Assembly (NCBI GenBank): GCA_030522415.1
Contig: CM060114.1
Coordinates: forward strand, 22,859,304-22,923,303
Source: Channallabes apus
Lineage: Eukaryota > Chordata > Actinopteri > Siluriformes > Clariidae
DNA length: 64,000 nucleotides
Reading direction: 5' to 3'
Shown here piece after piece: positions 21,896-33,482 of the stretch. Within the stretch, counting starts at the first letter, position 1. Each line of letters begins with the position of its first letter. Made by a program: the position numbers and the translations under genes. Below the pieces are notes generated by a model, which saw nothing but the letters and a program-made list of their open reading frames with translations, did not search any database and had not been told where the DNA came from.

Positions 21896-22081
21896 ATGAC
21901 CACATCTACAAGGAGTAAGGAGCACCCTGTAAAGTATAATTCGGGAAGGGAACGCAGCTCAGGGCCAAAAAAGCTCAATAAATCACGTGCTGGCAGGTGT
22001 TGCACATCGGCGGTTGTGATGCATATTTTGAGCAACAAAAAATTAAACACATTTTTTTTAAATGTTACAAGATCACCATAA
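21896..22081 (+). pseudogene. BEL gag N-terminus, truncated
   Basis: MTTSTRSKEHPVKYNSGRER opens just after the LTR, where BEL gag starts. The basic, Ser-rich start is consistent with BEL gag, but after about 35 residues the sequence becomes AT-rich and unlike any gag. No pol follows, so the element is cut off near 22000. Confidence 0.45.
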
Positions 22082-22639
22082 TCTTCAAATTTAGAATTAT
22101 GTTTTAAAACCTAATGAACTAAAATAAAATACATTTCAATCAAATTCTCATTATTAAATTCTCATCCAGAGGGTGCCGCAGCAGAGGGATGAAAGATCCA
22201 TCCGGAGCCGCATGTGCCGACTCCTGCTATAGGTGTTCAACTTTTATTCATTTTTAAAAAATTTTTATGGCACTATGGCCAGAGTTGAACAAGGCTTAAA
22301 TTGCAGATCATTATCAGCCTGGAATACCCTCCCAGATGCTTACATAGCTTCCTCAATTCAAACTCTGTTGACTGTAATGAGTTACAAGTCATCAAATTAC
22401 CCACACATGCAAAATTTAAGAATTGGTATGTTTTTGCACATTTATTACACTGATGTAATCCTTTTTGTTATAAAAAAAATATATAAACTCTAAAGGCATT
22501 AAAGATGGAAATGTGTAAAGTTCACTTCAAACAACAATACACATCCCCAAAATAATAATGCTTTGAATCAGGTTTTCTACAACTCCCTGGATCCATTCAC
22601 TGCTTAAAAATACTCAGTACAAATCAATCTCTGCATCTT

Positions 22640-23115
22640 TGCACATTGCACAATTCACAGTTATGGACATTTTACAGGACTAAACCTCTCGGCATTTTTT
22701 GCAGACTACACAGTAATGGACACTCATGCACTGTTGCACATACCCCGGACATTCATGGTACTTTGCACATTCATGCACATTTGCACTTTTGCACAGATTA
22801 TGGACATTTATGGATCATGGACATATACACACACATGCATATTTGCACACTTCCTGGTAATTTCCACTTCTATCCATTTAAATTCATCTTTATATATATT
22901 TTTTCTCATTGTACACATAAGTTTTTTATATTTCTTATATATATATATATATAAAATTTATTTTTTATTTATTTATTTTTTATTTATTATTATTATTCTT
23001 TTTACATTTTGTTCCATTTATTTCTTGTTAACTGTTTTTACATTTTAAAGTCACAAGCGGTCATTTAAGCATTTCATATTATACAGTGTATGACTGTGTA
23101 TGTGACAAATAACAT
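22640..23115 (+). mobile_element. LINE 3'-UTR-like sequence
   Basis: Repeated TTGCACA and TATGGACAT blocks lead to TGTATGACTGTGTATGTGAC and AAATAA, an ending common in fish non-LTR elements. No RT coding sequence is present, so the clade is open. Confidence 0.4.
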
Positions 23116-23257
23116 TTCAAAAAAGGTGGACCACCAGGGATGTTCAGTGATCTTACAACAAGTGTGCTTTTAAAGCTGCCTTAGAATCCTGTGTGCGTTA
23201 AATCTTTTATAGTCTGTTCTTTTTCATTATGTTAATAGATACCTATATAAGGAGCAC

Positions 23258-26200
23258 TGGTGGCTTAGTGGCAGCCAGTGTCCAAACATTAGGCACTAAA
23301 TCCTAGGCCAAGCGTGTGTGTGACCCTTTGTGTGGTGACCCTTTGCTGGGAGCAGCCGAAAGACCAACAAGTAGATATCTACATATGGTGAAAAGATTAA
23401 GCCTTTTATACCAGACAAGATCATTATCTTGTCTCAATTCAAGTGTGTCACAGTGATAATGTACGCACAGCACCGCGCTACCGTATTAAACGTACATTCA
23501 CATCAACTACCACACGAAGTTTTATCAGTAATCTCCCAGAGTTACCAACTTCAATTAGGTCACCGTCTGACCCCACAGAACTCGATCAGGCGACTGAATA
23601 TTTAGAGTTGACATTTCGTTGTACCTTAGATAATGTAGCTCCAGCTAAAAGAAAAATTATTAGAGATAAGAAACTCGCTCCCTGGTATAACGATCACACG
23701 CGCACTTTAAAACAGACTGCTCGGAAATTAGAGCGTAAATGGCGTCAAACTAAATTGTTGGTATTTCAAATAGCATGGAAAGAGAGCATCTTGAACTATA
23801 GGAAAGCTCTTAGTGTAGCTAGATCAACGTATCTCTCCACTCTTATAGAAGAAAATAAAAATAATCCTAGATTTTTATTTAATACCGTAGCCAAATTAAC
23901 CAGAAATAAGACCACTACAGAAATCTCCACAACAACATCATGCAATAGGGAGGACTTCATGAACTTTTTTAATAATAAAATTGTAAATATCAGGCATAAA
24001 ATTGAGGCTTTGAAACCAAACAATGTAATTGATACTGATGTTAACCTAGCCATGTCAGATTCAAACCTAGAATACTTTACTCCTCTTGAAGAGAATGAAC
24101 TAATTTCACTCATCTCTTCTGCAAATTCATCAACCTGTATATTAGATCCTATACCGACACATTTTCTTAAACAGATAGTACCAGTAATAACAGAACCGAT
24201 GTTGAGAATAATTAATTCCTCACTCAGCATTGGTTATGTTCCAAAATCTTTTAAAGTAGCAGTTATTAAACCAATAATTAAGAAACCTGACCTCGACCCC
24301 TGTCAGCTGTCCAATTACAGGCCATTATCAAACCTCCCCTTTATCTCTAAGATTCTGGAAAGGATAGTAGCGGAGCAGCTATGCTCATATCTACATAGAA
24401 ATGGCATACATGAACTGTATCAGTCAGGATTTAGGCCTCATCACAGCACAGAAACAGCAGTCGTTAAAGTAGTAAATGACCTCCTATTGGCCTCTGATCA
24501 GGGTTGTGTAACTATGCTTGTATTACTCGACCCCAGTGCAGCTTTTGACACTATTGATCATGCTATTCTTCTTCACCGATTAGAAAATTTAGTAGGAATT
24601 AAGGGTACAACCCTCTCCTGGCTCAGATCCTATTTGACCGATCGTTATCAGTATGTAGACTTAAATGGTGATTATTCTGCATGTTCTCTAGTGGAGTTTG
24701 GCGTTCCGCAGGGTTCAGTTTTAGGCCCACTGCTTTTTTCCCTTTACATGCTTCCTCTGGGCAACATAATCCGTAAGCATGGTATTAGTTTTCATTGTTA
24801 TGCTGACGACACACAGCTATACGTCTCAACAAAACCTGATGAGAAAAACCATCTTACTAAAGTTGAGCAATGTGTTCAGGACATAAGAAATTGGATGCTA
24901 ATTAACTTCCTTCTGCTTAATCCGGATAAGACAGAAGTTCGAGTCATAGGACCGCATACAGCTAGAAGTAAAATCTTAGATCAGACCGTAACTTTAGATG
25001 GCCTTTCTGTTCCGTCAAGTGCAACAGTAAAAGACCTCGGCGTGATTATAGATTCCAGCCTTTCATTTGAAGCTCATGTAGATAATATCACCAGGATAGC
25101 ATTCTTTCACCTTAGAAATATCGCCAAAATAAGAAATATATTGTCGCTAAATGATGCAGAAAAACTAGTTCATGCTTTTATCACTTCTAGGTTGGACTAT
25201 TGTAATGCCTTACTGTCTGGTTGTTCAGTTACAGTAGGTGCATAAACAAGCTTCAGCTAGTCCAAAATGCAGCAGCGAGAGTCCTCACTAGAACCAGAAG
25301 ATATGAGCACATCACCCCTATCCTATCTTCACTACATTGGCTCCCTGTGAAATTTCGCATTGATTTTAAAATACTATTCTTGACATATAAGGCATTAAAT
25401 GGTCTCGCGCCGCAGTATCTGAGCGAACTGTTAGTGTCTTACGATCCGCCACGCCTACTTCGGTCAAAGGATGCAGGCTGCTTATCAGTACCACGTATTA
25501 TGAAAACTACAGCTGGGGGCAGAGCTTTTTCTTACAAAGCCCCAAAATTATGGAATAGTCTTCCAAATAGTGTTCGGGACTCAGACACAGTCTCAGTGTT
25601 TAAGTCTAGGCTCAAAACCTATTTATTTAACCAAGCATTTTATAAATAGATTTGCCATAAGGTAAAGGAGCAGATCTGGGGGACTCATGGATGTAGAGTA
25701 TTATGGTGAACTGGTATGTTTAGATGCTGTCTTCCTCAGTCTCATTTGATCACTCAGGTTTGTTGACGGTGAGGTGATTGTTTGCTTTACATCTCAGGGA
25801 GCCCTCATGTTTGTGTTTCCTTCTGGCTCTCCCTTTTAGTTATGCTGTCATAGTTAGTCCTGCCGGAGTCCCTGCTTGCACTCTACAGTAAATATACATT
25901 CACATTAGACATTGTGACTGTGACCATACCTAATTGCAATCTCTCCTCCTCTTCTCTTCCTCCCCCTCTTTCTCTTTCCTCTCTCCCCCTGTCTCCCCCT
26001 TTCACTCTTTCTCTCTCTCTCTCTCTGTCGAGCTACACATGTGGTTCCTGAGCTGCCAGTGATCCAGACTCCCTCTGCCCTCCGGAGCTGTCTGATCCAT
26101 CCTGGTGCCCGGTTTCTGGTTGGAGGTCTCATCGCATGGATGCCCCGTGTGTCTCTTTAGGATGCGTCTGGTGTCTGGGGATGATTCTCTATACTTAGAA

Positions 26201-26669
26201 GATGGTTCTGCCCTCGACTGGTGTGGTCAGCTGTTTCTCTGAGGACTTGACAATTCGATAGTTCAGGACTGGAACTTTCTACAAGTCTATCTGAGTCTCG
26301 AATAACTACTGGACTCCATTTTACATCAAGTATTATAACATCAATTAACATCAACTATTATAGCTGAACCTAACACTTAACACTGTATAAATGCAGATCA
26401 TTTCCTGCTATCGGTTTCACCCAGATGAGGATGGGTTCCCTGTCGAGTCTGGTTCCTCTCAAGGTTTCTTCCTATTACCGTCTCAGGGAGTTTTTCCTTG
26501 CCACTGTCGCCCTCGGGCTTGCTCGCCAGGGAATATCTGAACATTTTGATTCATACACATTCACATTCCATACAAACTTAAATAATTCTTTTGATTGTGT
26601 AAAGCTGTTTTGAGACAATGTCAATTGTTAAAAGCGCTATACAAATAAAACTGAATTGAATTGAATTGA
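23258..26669 (+). mobile_element. 5'-truncated L2 LINE with an unrelated 5' head
   Basis: An 11-bp duplication, ATAAGGAGCAC, flanks the insert (23247-23257 and 26670-26680). From about 23418 on, the sequence is L2: RT, 3' UTR, AAAAGCGCTATACAAATAAA, (TTGAA)n tail. It matches the longer copy at 38733-43946 from about 40712. The first 160 bp (23258-23417) do not match that copy and begin TGGTGGCTTAGTGGCAGCC, which resembles a tRNA-type A box. Confidence 0.85.
23443..25649 (+). pseudogene. L2 ORF2: end of endonuclease link, RT and C-terminal domain
   Basis: An open frame of 600 codons (23443-25245) is followed by the rest in another frame (to 25649). RT motifs are clear: [37 protein letters not shown] (catalytic Asp), [13 protein letters not shown] and CYADDTQLY (catalytic YADD). 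The C-terminal domain ([39 protein letters not shown]) is typical of L2/CR1. The frame is broken near 25230 by five extra bases (ACAGT) relative to the other copy. The RT would prime on nicked target DNA. The endonuclease is missing, so this copy could not have moved alone. Confidence 0.95.
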
Positions 26670-26831
26670 ATAAGGAGCACAGAATGGTGTCAACCCTCTT
26701 GCTAATTGACATTGTGCAATGTCATTAAAAAAGTTGTCTTAAGTCTTAAGTTGCACCATTTGTATCAGTTTAATCATTAATTAATCAGTTCCACCTTCAG
26801 TTTTCTGTCCTGGTCTGGTATGAGTGGCTCT

Positions 26832-27050
26832 GGAACATCTCGGGCTATTTTGCTGTAACCCTGTTCCCTGAAAAGGCGGGAATGAGATGCTGCGTGAAAA
26901 CGCAATGGGAACATCATTTCATGTTGCCAGTTGTGAAGCATGTACTGTACATATCAAACACGCCAAATTTTGGCTTATGTAAACCTCGGTCGGGTGACAT
27001 CATCTGATTAGACGCACCTGAGGTTATGTATAGGAGTGAACCGGAAACAT
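26832..27050. repeat. DIRS copy 1 left inverted terminal repeat
   Basis: Matches 31190-31367 in reverse: GAGATGCTGCGTGAAAACGC, CAAATTTTGGCTTATGTAAA, AGGAGTGAACCGGAAACAT. Confidence 0.92.
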
Positions 27051-27099
27051 TCCTCAGATTGATTTGTCTGAATGGACGTTCGGTCACGTGGGCAGTGCG

Positions 27100-27190
27100 G
27101 CATTGGGACGCAGCATCTCGTTCCCGCCTTTTGAGGGAACAGGGTTACAGCAAAGTAACCCGAGACGTTCCCTTTCAAAGGCTCGAGAGT
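27100..27190. repeat. DIRS copy 1 internal complementary region
   Basis: ACGCAGCATCTCGTTCCCGC to AACCCGAGACGTTCCC is the inverse of the left tip (26832-26895). CCCTTTCAAAGGCTCGA is the inverse of the right tip (31346-31367). In DIRS1 this region is proposed to template the joining of the two ends into a circle. Confidence 0.9.
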
Positions 27191-27272
27191 AACAACGTCT
27201 CCACACCACACTGCAAGTGTCTGGACCCCTGAGTTGTGTAGCGTGTGCGCACAAGGCCGAGAGGTCTCAGAA

Positions 27273-27927
27273 CTATGTCTGGGAAGTAGACTTGAGGACT
27301 CGTGAGCCCGGAGTGGCATGAAGATCCAGACTATAAAATCTAACAAATGTGTGCGGAGAGGACCAGCCTGCCGCATCACACACTTCTTGCAGGGGAATAA
27401 CTCTTGCTAGTGCAATAAATGAAGCAATCCCCCTGGTTGAATGAGCCCTGATTCCTAGAGGCGAAGTGAGCCCACGTGCCTCGTAGGAGAGAGCAATAGC
27501 ATCTCTCACCCAGTGTGACAAGGTCTGTGTAGTGGCGGCCGCCCCCTGATTGCGGCCTCCATAGCATATAAAGAGCTGCTCTGATTTATGCCACTGGCTG
27601 GAGCGGTGGACGTAGATCCGAAGAGCACATACTGGACATAGTTGGTGAAGTTTCTCCTGCTCTGAAGCTGTGAAAGGCGGAGAACAAAAGGCTTCAAGAA
27701 CAACAGGGTGCATGGTTGAAAATGGAACTTTTGGAAGATAGTTCGGGTAGGGATCCAAAATGGCCTTGACTATCCCAGGGGAGGATGGGGAGACTGATAG
27801 CGGCCACATACATAGCGGCCACATACATCCTGAGGGTACTAGGGTACAAGCCCGAGGACAACTTTTCTTGCAGGAACTCCAGCACTGAAGCAATTCGGGA
27901 GTGGACTGGGCCTACCTGCTTCGTCAT
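27273..27927 (-). pseudogene. DIRS tyrosine recombinase
   Basis: The C-terminal catalytic part reads LGIRAHSTRGIASFIAL (the H-x-x-R pair), GWSSPHTFVRFYSLDL (with the candidate Tyr), and SHWVRDAIALSYEARG upstream. The N-terminal SAM-like helix part (VLEFLQEKLSSGLYPSTLR) is in another frame. Between the two, a stretch present in copy 2 (50190-50450) is missing, and MYVAA is duplicated at the join. The enzyme would insert the circular cDNA. This copy is frameshifted and deleted, but its catalytic end is kept. Confidence 0.9.
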
Positions 27928-28048
27928 GCACCAACTTTCAAATACATTTCATTTGAGGGCATAAGCTTTCCTAGTGGAGGGAGCTCTAGCGGCTAGAATA
28001 GTGTCAATTACGCTGGCTGGGAGACCAGCTTGACTTAGTTGGTCCCGT

Positions 28049-29410
28049 TCAGGGGCCAAACGTGAAGCTTCCAAAGCTCGGGTCGGGATGAAATATTGTC
28101 CCCTGCACCTGAGACAGAAGATCCCTCCTCACTGGAATCATCCAAGGTGAGCCATCGAGGAGATCCGAGAACCATACTCTAGCCGGCCAACAGGGCGCTA
28201 TCAGTAAGAGGCGCAAACCGTGTTGATGGACCCTCGCCAGGATTCCCGGGAGCAGAGGTATTGGAGGAAACGCATAAAGGCATGCATCGTGCCACGTATG
28301 GGCCATCGTGTCCAGACCCAGGGGAGCTGGATGAGTCAGAGAGTAGTAGAGGGGACATTGTGCAGTCTCTTGGGAGGCAAAGAGGTCCACCTCTGCTGTA
28401 AGGAATCTTTCCCATATTTGGCTGACTACGTCGGGGTGGAGTTTCCAATTTCCCGTGTGTCACAGCTTGTCTGGACAGTAAATCTGCTCCCACCTTCATG
28501 TGCCCTGGAATGTAAATTGCCCTGAGGGGCAGGAACTTGTCCTGTGCCCAGAGCAGAACCTGATGCGCTAGCTCATTCAAGCGGCGCGAGTGCAGTCCGC
28601 CCTGGCGATTTATATCGGAGACTACCGATGTGTTGTCCACCTGCACTAGAACATGGTAGCCTCTCAGCTGATGGAGGAAGTGCTGTAGGGCCAAAAATAG
28701 AGCCATCAATTTGAGGCAATTGATGTGCCATGCGAGAAGGTGACCTCTCCAGCGCCCTTGGGCTGGATGGCCATCCAAGACCACGCCCCAGCCGGTAAGG
28801 GAAGCGTCTGCCGTTAGCATATTACGACGACAAGACGGACCTAGAGTGGGACCCAAGGTGAGAAATCTGGGTCTGAACCACATAGAAAGGGCACGAAGTC
28901 CTTCGCGCGTCACACTTATTTGCCTTCGGGGATTGGCCCTTGTAGGAAATCCCCTGGCTCTTAGCCACAACTGAAAAGCTCTCATGTGCAGAAGGCCCTA
29001 AGGTATCACCGTGGATGCAGCTGCCATGAGGCCTAAACATTTTTGACAGTGACTTCCTGGTCTAGTCTGATTTCCTTGATGATGAGCTAGGATGACATCG
29101 TGATGTCGGAACGCTAGCTGCTGAGACTGGGCCAGGATTAGCCAGTCGTCTATGTAAATAAGAATACGGATGCCCTGTAGTCGCAAGGGAGCCAGGACTG
29201 CATCCATACATTTTGTATATGTGCGGGGTGACAGAGCTAGACCGAATGGAAGGACCCGATACTGGTAAGCTTTTCCACCAAAAGCGAACCTCAGGAACTT
29301 CCTGTGTTGTGGCAGAACTTTTATGTGAAAGTATGGGTCCTTTAAGTCTATTGTCACAAACCAATCTTCTGGTTGGATTTGTGAAACAATCATTTTGATA
29401 GTTAACATTT
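28049..29410 (-). pseudogene. DIRS reverse transcriptase and RNase H
   Basis: RT: FVTIDLKDPYFHIKV (first catalytic Asp), PFGLALSPRTYTKCMDAVLA and ILIYIDDWLILA (YIDD). RNase H: LTADASLTGWGVVLDG (first Asp), KLMALFLALQHFLHQL, HVLVQVDNTSVVSDINRQGG (Asp) and LRAIYIPGHMKVGADLLSR. Then comes the conserved DIRS trailer (MDLFASQETAQCPLYYSL, PARVWFSDLLDGSPW). The frame shifts between the RT and RNase H pieces near 28990, and again near 28400. The N-terminal RT fingers, expected above 29410, are degraded. Confidence 0.92.
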
Positions 29411-29972
29411 TGAATCTGTACTTAAGACTTGAGATAGCGGTTCAACTCGCGAAGAGCCAAAATCGGACGCAGCCCCCCGCCTTTCTTGGGGACCAAGAAA
29501 TAATGACTGTAGTAGCCAGACTCCCTGTCTGGCGGAGGAACCTATTCTATTGGGGTACGAGTTTAAGTACACGGGGGGTGTTAGTGGTTTGGCATCCTGG
29601 AATATAGCAGGATAAAACCGAGGCACTAACATATCTCTGGAGATCGGTGTTGTCCGAAATACCAGAGGTGGCGGAAACTGAACACTGACCCCCTGGGTGA
29701 CCCCCCTGGGTCACCTCTGCAGTCCTGGGCGCGTAGGCTATCAGGGATTATTTTTTTAGAAGAAGGCAGTGCGGCGATCTGATCTTTTGGAGGCGGCCTG
29801 TGAGGGGCGACAAGCCCTACCTCAGTCCTTGCGGGGGGATGCCCGGCTGCTGATGCTCTCCTTCTGCGCTTCGCACCTGGCGAGAATCAGATCTGGTCGA
29901 GGCCGGGTGGCCGACAGCCTCGACTCCTGAGCACGGCGTGGGAGAAATTTCCCAATGGCCTGTTTGTACAGC

Positions 29973-31091
29973 CTAGCCTCTCGGAACCAAGTGGCGACAG
30001 AATTCACAGCGTCGCCGAATAGGCCTGGAAGGTGAGACAGGAGGATCAAGGAGGAAAGTTCGGTCCTTGTCCTTGATGCCTGTCAGATTCAACCACAGGT
30101 GTCTTTCAGCAGTCACCAAGGAGCCCATAGAACGGGCTGTCTCATTTAGTCGCACGCAGGGATAAATCAGTAGCCCAGCGTAATTGAGTGCTTCTTGATT
30201 CACCATGCCGCTCATGCTCAGATCCTTCAGCAGATCAGCCTGGTACACCTGCAAAACCGCCATGGTGTGCAAGGAAGCGCCGGCTGGTGCTTGGAACGCT
30301 TTCCCTACCAGGGTAGAAGAAGTTCTACACGGCTTGGAGGGAAGTGTTGGTTTCTTTAATGAGGATGATGTCCCAGGAGAGAGATAGCCCGCAAGCATCT
30401 CTTCTATCTGGGGCATCATGCTATAGATTTGTGTTTTTGCATCCACGATGTTCGAATAAAATGAAGTCGATGGTACAAAATACGGGAAGAAAAAGGCTTA
30501 CTCCAAGAACGAGATAATTCGTTGTGGAGGTCATCAAAAAATGGGAGAGAGTTGCATTGTGGCTCCATCTCCTGGCCACCCGACAGAAATCTGTCGTCTA
30601 ATATAGAATGTTTTGGGTGAGCTTGCTCCTGTGGCCAGTCAATATGCAGTCGTTCGACTGCATGTGTTATGACTTCAAGCGACTCCTCATATTCTATATC
30701 ATCTTTAAAGGAGCCTTCTGAGGAAACTACTTCCATTTCCACAGAAGCAGGAGAGCGAGTCTCTTTAACACACCCACGAGAGCGCACGTGAAGTGGAAGG
30801 AGAGACTCCGGGATCGGGTGAGAGGGCGAGAGAAAGGAGGGACTCCGTCTCTCGTGCCTCGGCCAGATCGGCTTGTGAGCCCCATGAGTGCAGAGCGGCT
30901 CGTGGTTCCCTAAAGAACGCGAGGTGTGCACAAAGCACCTTCATGGGAAGAAGATCACAGTGCTCGCACTCTCCATTAAGCCCTTCGAGAGCGTGCTTCT
31001 CACCCAAACATTCGAACCAGAAAGTATGCATATCGTCCTCCAAAAGGAGATTTTCACAAAGAGGGGGACATCTAGCTCTAAACTCCGCCAT
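29973..31091 (-). pseudogene. DIRS gag-like ORF, broken
   Basis: Starts MAEFRARCPPLCENLLLEDD at 31091 just inside the terminal repeat. The middle is acidic (VSSEGSFKDDIEYEESLEVI), then KPCRTSSTLVGKAFQAPAGA, VLQVYQADLLKDLSMSGMVN and RSMGSLVTAERHLWLNLTGI, a pattern I associate with DIRS gag of fish. At least two frame changes occur (near 30780 and 30430). The product would package element RNA. Confidence 0.8.
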
Positions 31092-31189
31092 TATTATCTG
31101 GTGAGTTTTATAAGCTTTAATTCTGCTTGTTTTAATTTTTTGTATGCTTTACACACACGCGCACAATGCGGTGAAGACAAAGATCTGAG

Positions 31190-31367
31190 CAATGTTTCCG
31201 GTTCACTCCTATTTATAACCTGCGTCTAATCAGATGACGTCACCTGACCGAGGTTATATAAGCCAAAATTTGGCGTGTTTGATATACACGTGCTTCACAA
31301 CCGGCAACATGAAAAGATGTTCCCATTGCATTTTCACGCAGCATCGAGTGTAGCCTTTGAAAGGGAA
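31190..31367. repeat. DIRS copy 1 right inverted terminal repeat
   Basis: Inverse of 26832-27050. It contains CGTCACCTGACCGAGGTT and TATATAAG, a likely TATA-type promoter driving the minus-strand genes. Confidence 0.92.
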
Positions 31368-31619
31368 CTCTGTAGTTCATAGATATTGTGCTATGATGTT
31401 CATGCTTACTTGTTGTTTTGTGAAAGGTTGGTTGAAACTGTGAGGACTCTGATTCATGAGACAATTCTGATTGCACAATACATCTTTTCCATTTTCTTAT
31501 ACCTGTTAATATCTTATACCTTATCTTGGATAGCCACAATTCATTTGTGGTGGATCCTGCACTGTTTGGCCAAAATAAATAAATAAACAAATTAATGAAT
31601 GAACAAACAAACAAATGAA

Positions 31620-33245
31620 CAAGCTGGGCACAGTGGTATGATCTGGGGTTGCTTCAGTCCATCAAAACTAGGCTCAGTAACATTATGTGGCAATAAAATG
31701 AAGCCAGCTAATAACCTGAATGTACTCAATACCAGAGGTGGAAAGAGTAATAAAATTTTGTACTCAAGTACAAGTACTGTTACTTCAGTGAAATTTTACT
31801 TAAGTACAAGTAAAGTTACTCTTATAAAAATCTACTCAAATAAAAGTAAAAAGTAGATCATTAAAAATTTTACTCAGAGTAAAAGTTACCGAGTTACTTT
31901 TTTATTTTAATTTTTTTAACAGTGGGGGTGATTCTTTTGCTGAATTGTTTTGCCCTTGGGTGTTTCCATGGTCACTCTTATATTAACAGATTATTGTTTG
32001 TTTTTAAATGTTTGCTGTGGGTGTCGATTGTATATTGATCTGGCTCTGCTTTTTTTTTTTTTTTTTTTGTTAAATATATTAAAAAAAAAACACACACAGC
32101 GGGGTGGGATGAGGCATTCTAGTATAGTTCAAAAAAGATGAGCAGATATAAATCTCAAACTAGTTGTTTTTAACTGAAGGAACACCTTTGCATAATAAAG
32201 TGGTCACTTAAATATGGTGTTACGTCCCAGTCTAGGGCCAGACAGCAAAAGAATGGTTCAGGGTTCTATTTTAAACTGTATGGAAATGGTGGTATATGGC
32301 AGAAAGAACTACATCCAATCATTAACTGATGAAATAATGAGGTTTGTATATACAAACACACACACACCAGGAGGAGGATCAGATTCAGGATGGACCCAGG
32401 CCAAAATAACAAACAAAATGGTATTTATATTTAGTAGGTAGATTACCTGCAAAAAGAAACAACAACAAAAAAAACCCCAGAAACAAAAATATAGGTACCT
32501 TCCCGGACTCCCTAAACCAAAAACAGTGAAATTATCTACAAATATATACAAAGACCAACCAAACCAAAGGGACAAAGCAATAATCAAAGTCAATTGGAGG
32601 CAAAAAGTCAAAACCGGAATACACAACCAAATATCAAAACGCCAAAATCACAACCTCTTTCATCTTTCCCGCGTCTCTCTCCGGGTTCTACTGTACATGG
32701 TCGCGCTAGTCGATGACGTCACTCAGGGCGGAAGCGACCGTGTGGAAGGTCAGGTGATGCCGATGTCAGAAAACCTGGAGTGGAGTCTGGAGCGGCGCGC
32801 GACCAGGACATGATACACACACGCGAGCGCAACGGAGCATTTATACAAAGCAGAATATTTTCATTATTTTAGCATTTTTATTCATTTATTTTTTACTCAG
32901 TAGCGAATATGATTTAAAATGTAGCGAATTACAATACTTCAAACAAAACGTACTTAAGTAAAAGTAAAATTACAGATTTTTAAAACTACTTTAAAAAGTA
33001 GAAATACACAAAAAAGCTACTCAATTACAGTAACGCGAGTAAATGTAATTCGTTACTTTCCACCTCTGCTCAATACCCAGGGTATCAAATCTATGGAGTG
33101 TTTCTTCTCTGAGAGCATGCGCATATTCCAGGACTTAAATTGAGAATAACTGGTTCTGGGAGTATGAGGAATTATTTTCATACATAAACTGGCCAGGACA
33201 TTGTGTGCTGTAATCAAAGCTAAAGGTGGCTGTATTTTACAACGC
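31620..33245 (+). pseudogene. Tc1-like transposase scrap split by a hAT element
   Basis: The left part reads GMIWGCFSPSKLGSVTLCG (the Tc1 'VMVWGCFS' block) and runs to 31732. After the hAT insertion it resumes at 33077. The rest is degraded. A block at 33120-33225 is shared, inverted, with 45895-45985 (CTCATRCTCCCAGAAC), so both may be copies of one old repeat. Confidence 0.45.
31733..33068. mobile_element. hAT element with perfect 8-bp duplication
   Basis: The ends CAGAGGTGGAAAGAGTA and TTACTTTCCACCTCTG are inverted. The duplication CTCAATAC is perfect (31725-31732 and 33069-33076). Subterminal AAGTA/TACTT repeats are abundant, as in this fish hAT group. No transposase is seen. The middle (about 32218-32811) is different in character and may be a further nested LTR-like insert starting TGTTACGTCCCAG, but its ends and duplication are not convincing. 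Confidence 0.9.
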
Positions 33246-33249
33246 ACCT

Positions 33250-33482
33250 AGTCCACTCACTCACTTTTCATTTCTTGTTTTATCCTGATCAGGGTCATTG
33301 TCAATCTGGTGCCTTTCCTTGGAACAGGTGGGAACCTGGCAGGGGCACTGTTCCATTAAAGGTCACTATAAAAAAAAACACATTTACATCCAAGGGCAAT
33401 TGGTGGTGTGATGGAACCAGAGAACCAGTAGAAATGCACATGAACATGGTGTGAACATGCACAGAAACTCTGGGGGCAATAA
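33250..33482 (-). mobile_element. Very diverged SINE
   Basis: The CTTGTTTTATCCTGATCAGG tail and the GAACATGCACAGAAACTCTG head-side block keep the SINE order, with many changes. Confidence 0.6.

Larger units (their letters stand above)
26832..31367 (-). mobile_element. DIRS-type retrotransposon, copy 1
   Basis: Inverted terminal repeats lie at about 26832-27050 and 31190-31367. An internal complementary region at about 27100-27190 matches both outer tips, the classic DIRS layout. On the minus strand, in order, are gag (31091 to 29973), RT (about 29410 to 28998), RNase H (28985 to 28179), a post-RNase-H segment (to 28049) and tyrosine recombinase (27927 to 27273). DIRS elements insert as circles through the recombinase and make no target duplication, and none is seen here. 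Confidence 0.93.

Noticed and set aside
22233..22493. 86-codon ORF (22233-22493) as a LINE fragment
   Set aside because: A short NCRSLSAWNTLP stretch recalls the C-terminal end of LINE RTs (PKLWNSLP), but it is too short and isolated to call.
32218..32811. Nested LTR within the hAT element
   Set aside because: TGTTACGTCC at one side and GGACA at the other look LTR-like, but no matching flanking duplication, polyA region or family copy could be shown.
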